A stretch of DNA of 7,056 nucleotides from JAENVT01 sp031404635. GTDB lineage: Bacteria; Actinomycetota; Acidimicrobiia; Acidimicrobiales; Ilumatobacteraceae. Location of the stretch: contig JANNHY010000248.1 in NCBI GenBank assembly GCA_031404635.1, positions 1 to 7,056 on the forward strand, in the 5' to 3' direction. The position numbers were made by a program, and so were the translations under genes. Positions 4,862 through 7,056 of this stretch are shown one piece after another. How positions within the stretch are numbered: the stretch's first letter is position 1; every line of letters begins with the position of its first letter. A model generated the notes under the pieces. The model was not told the origin of the DNA. It saw only the letters and a list, made by a program, of their open reading frames with translations, and did no database searches.

Positions 4862-5704
4862 CTACCGCTCGGTCAGGGCGTTGCTGACCCGCCACGCGGC
4901 CTCGGCGCGATCGAGACGCTCCGTGGCCACACCACGCAGCCGGATCGCCGCACCGGCGACCAAGACATTCATCAGTGCCAGCGTACCCACGTGGCTGTCG
5001 AACGGACCGGCGCCGGCGGCGGTGACCACGAGTGTTCGCTGCGCACAGGCGGCCACTGGCGAAAGCACGCTGTCGGCGATCGACACCGTCCACACCCCGG
5101 CTTGGGCAGCGGTGCGCGCCACGTCGACCAGCCAGCGGTCGTACCGACGAAGGTCGACGGTGACGAGCACGTCGCTCTCGGCCATCAGCGCCATGGTGCG
5201 GCGGACGGCAACATCATTGCCATCGATCAGGATCACATTGGCCCGCAAGGCGTCGAGGTCACCGACGAACTGAGTCGCCACGCCTGTCGAGGCGTCGCCT
5301 GACAACACATAGACCCGTCGCGCTAAGTCGGCAAGATGGTCGACGACGTCGGCAAGCGCAGCCTGATCGAGCGTTCCCAGCGTGGTCTGGACGTTGCCCA
5401 TCTCGAGCTGCAGATGCCGGTTCAACGAGTCGTGGACCGCTGGATCACGGATTCGCTCTGCGGCCGGGCGCAGCTGGTTGGCAAGGTCCTGCTGAACCGA
5501 CGCCTGCAAAGCGCTGAATCCTTCGAATCCGAGCTTGCCGGCCAACCGCACCACAGTGGCCGCACCCGACCCCGCACCCTCGGCCAGATCAGCCACGGTG
5601 CCAAACGCTACGAGCTGGGGATTCGCCAAGACGACCTCGGCGACGCGGCGTTCAGCAGTCGTCAAGGTCGTACTGGTTCGGCCGATGCGATCCACTACTT
5701 CCAC
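4862..5704 (-). CDS. MurR/RpiR family transcriptional regulator (HTH-SIS)
   Basis: 280 residues. The N-terminal HTH_6 domain (about 1-77) has LTTAERRVAEVVLANP (14-29) and the recognition stretch TVADLAEGAGSGAATVVRLA with GKLGFEGFSALQ (36-67), close to the family consensus. A SIS domain follows (about 118-255): VYVLSGDAST (131-140), DVLVTVDLRRYDRW (178-191), VSIADSVLSPVA (207-218). The common sugar-phosphate-binding S-x-S-G turn is replaced by D-L-R-R-Y-D-R, a variant seen in an RpiR subgroup, so the ligand may not be a simple phosphosugar. GTG 5704 is the first usable start; TATGCT lies 8 nt upstream, and no ATG or GTG precedes it in frame for at least 50 nt. It is divergent from the dioxygenase remnant and aldolase, which it most likely controls, and convergent with the oxidoreductase. 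Confidence 0.93.
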   Translation of the reverse strand: MEVVDRIGRTSTTLTTAERRVAEVVLANPQLVAFGTVADLAEGAGSGAATVVRLAGKLGFEGFSALQASVQQDLANQLRPAAERIRDPAVHDSLNRHLQLEMGNVQTTLGTLDQAALADVVDHLADLARRVYVLSGDASTGVATQFVGDLDALRANVILIDGNDVAVRRTMALMAESDVLVTVDLRRYDRWLVDVARTAAQAGVWTVSIADSVLSPVAACAQRTLVVTAAGAGPFDSHVGTLALMNVLVAGAAIRLRGVATERLDRAEAAWRVSNALTER

Positions 5705-5740
5705 GGCCGCGGAGCATAGCTGGCGGTCCCCCGTTGGATT

Positions 5741-5780
5741 GTTTGTTTCCGATACTATCAGGATTGGAACAAATATTCTA
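5741..5780. promoter_or_regulatory. AT-rich divergent control region with candidate RpiR operator
   Basis: The 151-nt gap between the regulator's GTG and the dioxygenase remnant holds the most AT-rich patch of the window. GGAA (5766-5769), six bases, then TTCT (5776-5779) resembles the GGAA-N6-TTCC operator described for the RpiR-type regulator IolR. A further TTCC at 5747-5750 lies about 20 bp away in the opposite sense. -10-like TACTAT (5753-5758, plus strand) and TAGTAT (5757-5752, minus strand) overlap here, so binding could affect both directions. Assignment to this regulator is inferred. Confidence 0.4.
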
Positions 5781-5855
5781 CCCTTCTCCGATCAGGACGG
5801 CCGTCGTGAACACCTTGACACACCGTGCAACCGATTGGCGATCGAGTTCTCGGCG

Positions 5856-6144
5856 ATGGCCGACGGTCGCGGTTCCGTCGTTCTCGGCCGGTACCGAATC
5901 GTTTGTCCGCTCCGCTGGCCATGCGGCCAGTTGCTGCCGGCAGCCGTTCACGATGCGCTCGTCGACTTCGCCGACGGCGCCCACCAGTCTGGCGCATTGT
6001 TGCTGCGTGGTCTGCCAGTCGGCGAGTTGCCAGATACTCACGCGACCCCGACCACGCCGGCCGACAAGGACTGTCGTCAGCGATCTGTCGCCGAGTGCGG
6101 CTGACCGACGCGGCAGGGTGATCACCACGCACTTCGGCGTCTGA
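5856..6144 (+). pseudogene. TauD/TfdA-like dioxygenase (asparagine-oxygenase/clavaminate-synthase type), internally deleted
   Basis: Two pieces of one family are seen in different frames. The first (from ATG 5856, 82 codons to TGA 6104) holds LLPAAVHDALVDFADGAHQS followed by GALLLRGLPVGELPDTHATP, which resembles the N-terminal region of the asparagine-oxygenase/clavaminate-synthase-like Fe(II)/2-oxoglutarate enzymes. The second, one frame over and ending at TGA 6144, reads VVSDLSPSAADRRGRVITTH then FGV and resembles the extreme C-terminus of the same enzymes. The join lies near 6065-6075. About 230 residues, including the iron-binding His-x-Asp/Glu...His and the arginine for 2-oxoglutarate, are absent. 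The product of the first frame would be an 82-residue non-catalytic stub. The true start may be upstream (TTG 5835 in frame, or GTG 5806 in another frame). It is followed 16 nt later by the aldolase gene. Confidence 0.7.
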
Positions 6145-6160
6145 GCCGCAGCGGACCAGA

Positions 6161-7056
6161 ATGGCGGCCGTGACACCCGACCTCACTCAACGCATTGCCA
6201 CCATGCCCCCGGCCCCGGCGCGAGCCTTTGCCAGCGACAATGCGGCCGGAGCCCACCCGGCGGTGATCGACGCGATCGTCGCCGCCAACTCCGGTCATGC
6301 ACTGGCGTATGGCGCCGATCGCTGGACCGCCGAGGCCGAGGCTCGCTTTCGCGATATGTTCGGGCCGGGTTCGGAGGCGTTCCTGGTGTGGAACGGCACT
6401 GGCGCCAACGTCATGGCTCTGGCGACGATGGTGCAGCCAGCCGATTTCGTGCTGTGCTCCGAGTGGGCGCACATCGCCGTCGACGAAACCGGCGCGCCCG
6501 AGCGGGCCCTCGGCGTCAAGATCATGGCGGCGCCGACCGCCGACGCTAAGCTGCACCCCGATCAGATCAGGGGATTGGCGCAGTTTCAGGGCAACATGCA
6601 CCATTCCCAGCCCGGCGTCGTGTCGATCACCCAGAGCACCGAACTCGGCACCCTCTACTCCCCCGTCGAAGTCGCCGCACTGTGCGACGCTGCCCATCGA
6701 CTCGGCATGGTCGTGCACATGGACGGCGCCCGCCTGGCCAATGCCACAGCGGCGCTCGGCGGCACGGTCGCGACGATGCGCTCCTTCACGATCGACGCTG
6801 GGGTCGATGTGCTCAGCTTCGGAGGCACCAAGGCCGGATTGGCCGGCGGCGAGGCCGTCGTGTTCCTCAACCCACGCCTGGCAAAGCGGGCGATGTACGT
6901 GCGCAAGCAGGTCAACCAACTGCCGTCGAAGATGCGCTTCGTCGCCGCCCAGTTCAATGCCCTATTGGAGGGCGATCTATGGATTCAACTCGCCGAGCAC
7001 GCCAACTCGATGAGCGAACTCCTCTACCAGATGACATCAGCGATCCCCACTGTTGC
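6161..7056 (+). CDS. Low-specificity L-threonine aldolase-type PLP enzyme (beta-eliminating lyase family), 3' end missing
   Basis: 298 codons are present and the gene runs off the window; the family is about 340-360 residues long. Seen: FASDNAAGAHPAVIDAI (23-39), GHALAYGADRWTAEAE (45-60), the cofactor phosphate-binding NGTGANVMAL (78-87), H103 in EWAHI (stacks on the PLP ring in relatives), HMDGARL (186-192) with D188 contacting the pyridine nitrogen, and SFGGTKAG (219-226) with K224 as the Schiff-base lysine. Relatives cleave L-threonine and other beta-hydroxy amino acids to glycine and an aldehyde. ATG 6161 is used; GTG 6170 is a shorter alternative, and no strong Shine-Dalgarno is present. 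It follows the broken dioxygenase by 16 nt, probably one transcript controlled by the divergent RpiR regulator. A beta-eliminating role on another amino acid is possible. Confidence 0.92.
   Translation, partial: MAAVTPDLTQRIATMPPAPARAFASDNAAGAHPAVIDAIVAANSGHALAYGADRWTAEAEARFRDMFGPGSEAFLVWNGTGANVMALATMVQPADFVLCSEWAHIAVDETGAPERALGVKIMAAPTADAKLHPDQIRGLAQFQGNMHHSQPGVVSITQSTELGTLYSPVEVAALCDAAHRLGMVVHMDGARLANATAALGGTVATMRSFTIDAGVDVLSFGGTKAGLAGGEAVVFLNPRLAKRAMYVRKQVNQLPSKMRFVAAQFNALLEGDLWIQLAEHANSMSELLYQMTSAIPTV

Noticed and set aside
5734..6144. Plus-strand open frame of 136 codons beginning MDCLFPILSG, as a gene
   Set aside because: Only its last ~23 codons resemble a protein family (dioxygenase C-terminus). 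Upstream it is a shadow of the frame carrying the dioxygenase N-terminus, so the region is treated as one broken gene.
5758..6186. Minus-strand open frames over the dioxygenase remnant
   Set aside because: They lack recognisable domains, have arginine/serine-rich shadow composition, and overlap the better-supported plus-strand remnant and the aldolase start.

Overview
The window is high-GC, densely coded bacterial chromosome. Strong G/C preference at third codon positions, short or absent 5' leaders (several starts lie 6-8 nt after a -10-like hexamer), GTG starts, and an actinobacterial-looking small zinc-finger protein all suggest an actinomycete-type bacterium. A deeper placement, for example Acidimicrobiia, would be a guess. 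There are no tRNA or rRNA genes, no CRISPR array, and no recognisable insertion sequence or origin.

Left part (1-2100, all minus strand). From right to left this holds: a small FCS-type zinc-finger protein with a perfect 16-bp palindrome centred on its probable start; a three-helix membrane protein with a four-cysteine external loop; a two-gene toxin-antitoxin-like cassette (XRE-type HTH regulator plus an AbiEii/MenA-like nucleotidyltransferase, joined by an ATGA overlap); and the first 36 complete codons of an enoyl-CoA hydratase. The cassette is preceded by a near-perfect 20-bp inverted repeat over its probable -10 element. The HTH reading frame has no ATG, GTG or TTG before its DNA-binding domain; its best start is ATT at a leaderless position.

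Middle part (2185-4860, plus strand). A 105-residue orphan protein is followed by a pirin-family cupin with all four metal ligands. After a GC-rich hairpin come a DUF167/YggU protein and, overlapping it by ATGA, a Gfo/Idh/MocA oxidoreductase. The oxidoreductase ends one base before the stop of a convergent RpiR-type regulator.

Right part (4862-7056). The RpiR-SIS regulator is divergent from a broken TauD/TfdA (asparagine-oxygenase/clavaminate-synthase-like) dioxygenase gene. This gene keeps only its first ~80 and last ~23 codons, in different frames, as expected after an internal deletion. It is followed by a low-specificity L-threonine aldolase-type PLP enzyme that runs off the window. The inferred ancestral unit is a regulator, an amino-acid beta-hydroxylase and a beta-hydroxy-amino-acid aldolase, of which the hydroxylase has been lost. 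The AT-rich divergent intergenic region carries a GGAA-N6-TTCT element that could be the regulator's operator.

There is no gene-free stretch longer than about 210 bases. Nothing here proves an entirely new system. The strongest second-look items are the start-less antitoxin with its operator, the gutted dioxygenase, and the palindrome on the zinc-finger start codon.
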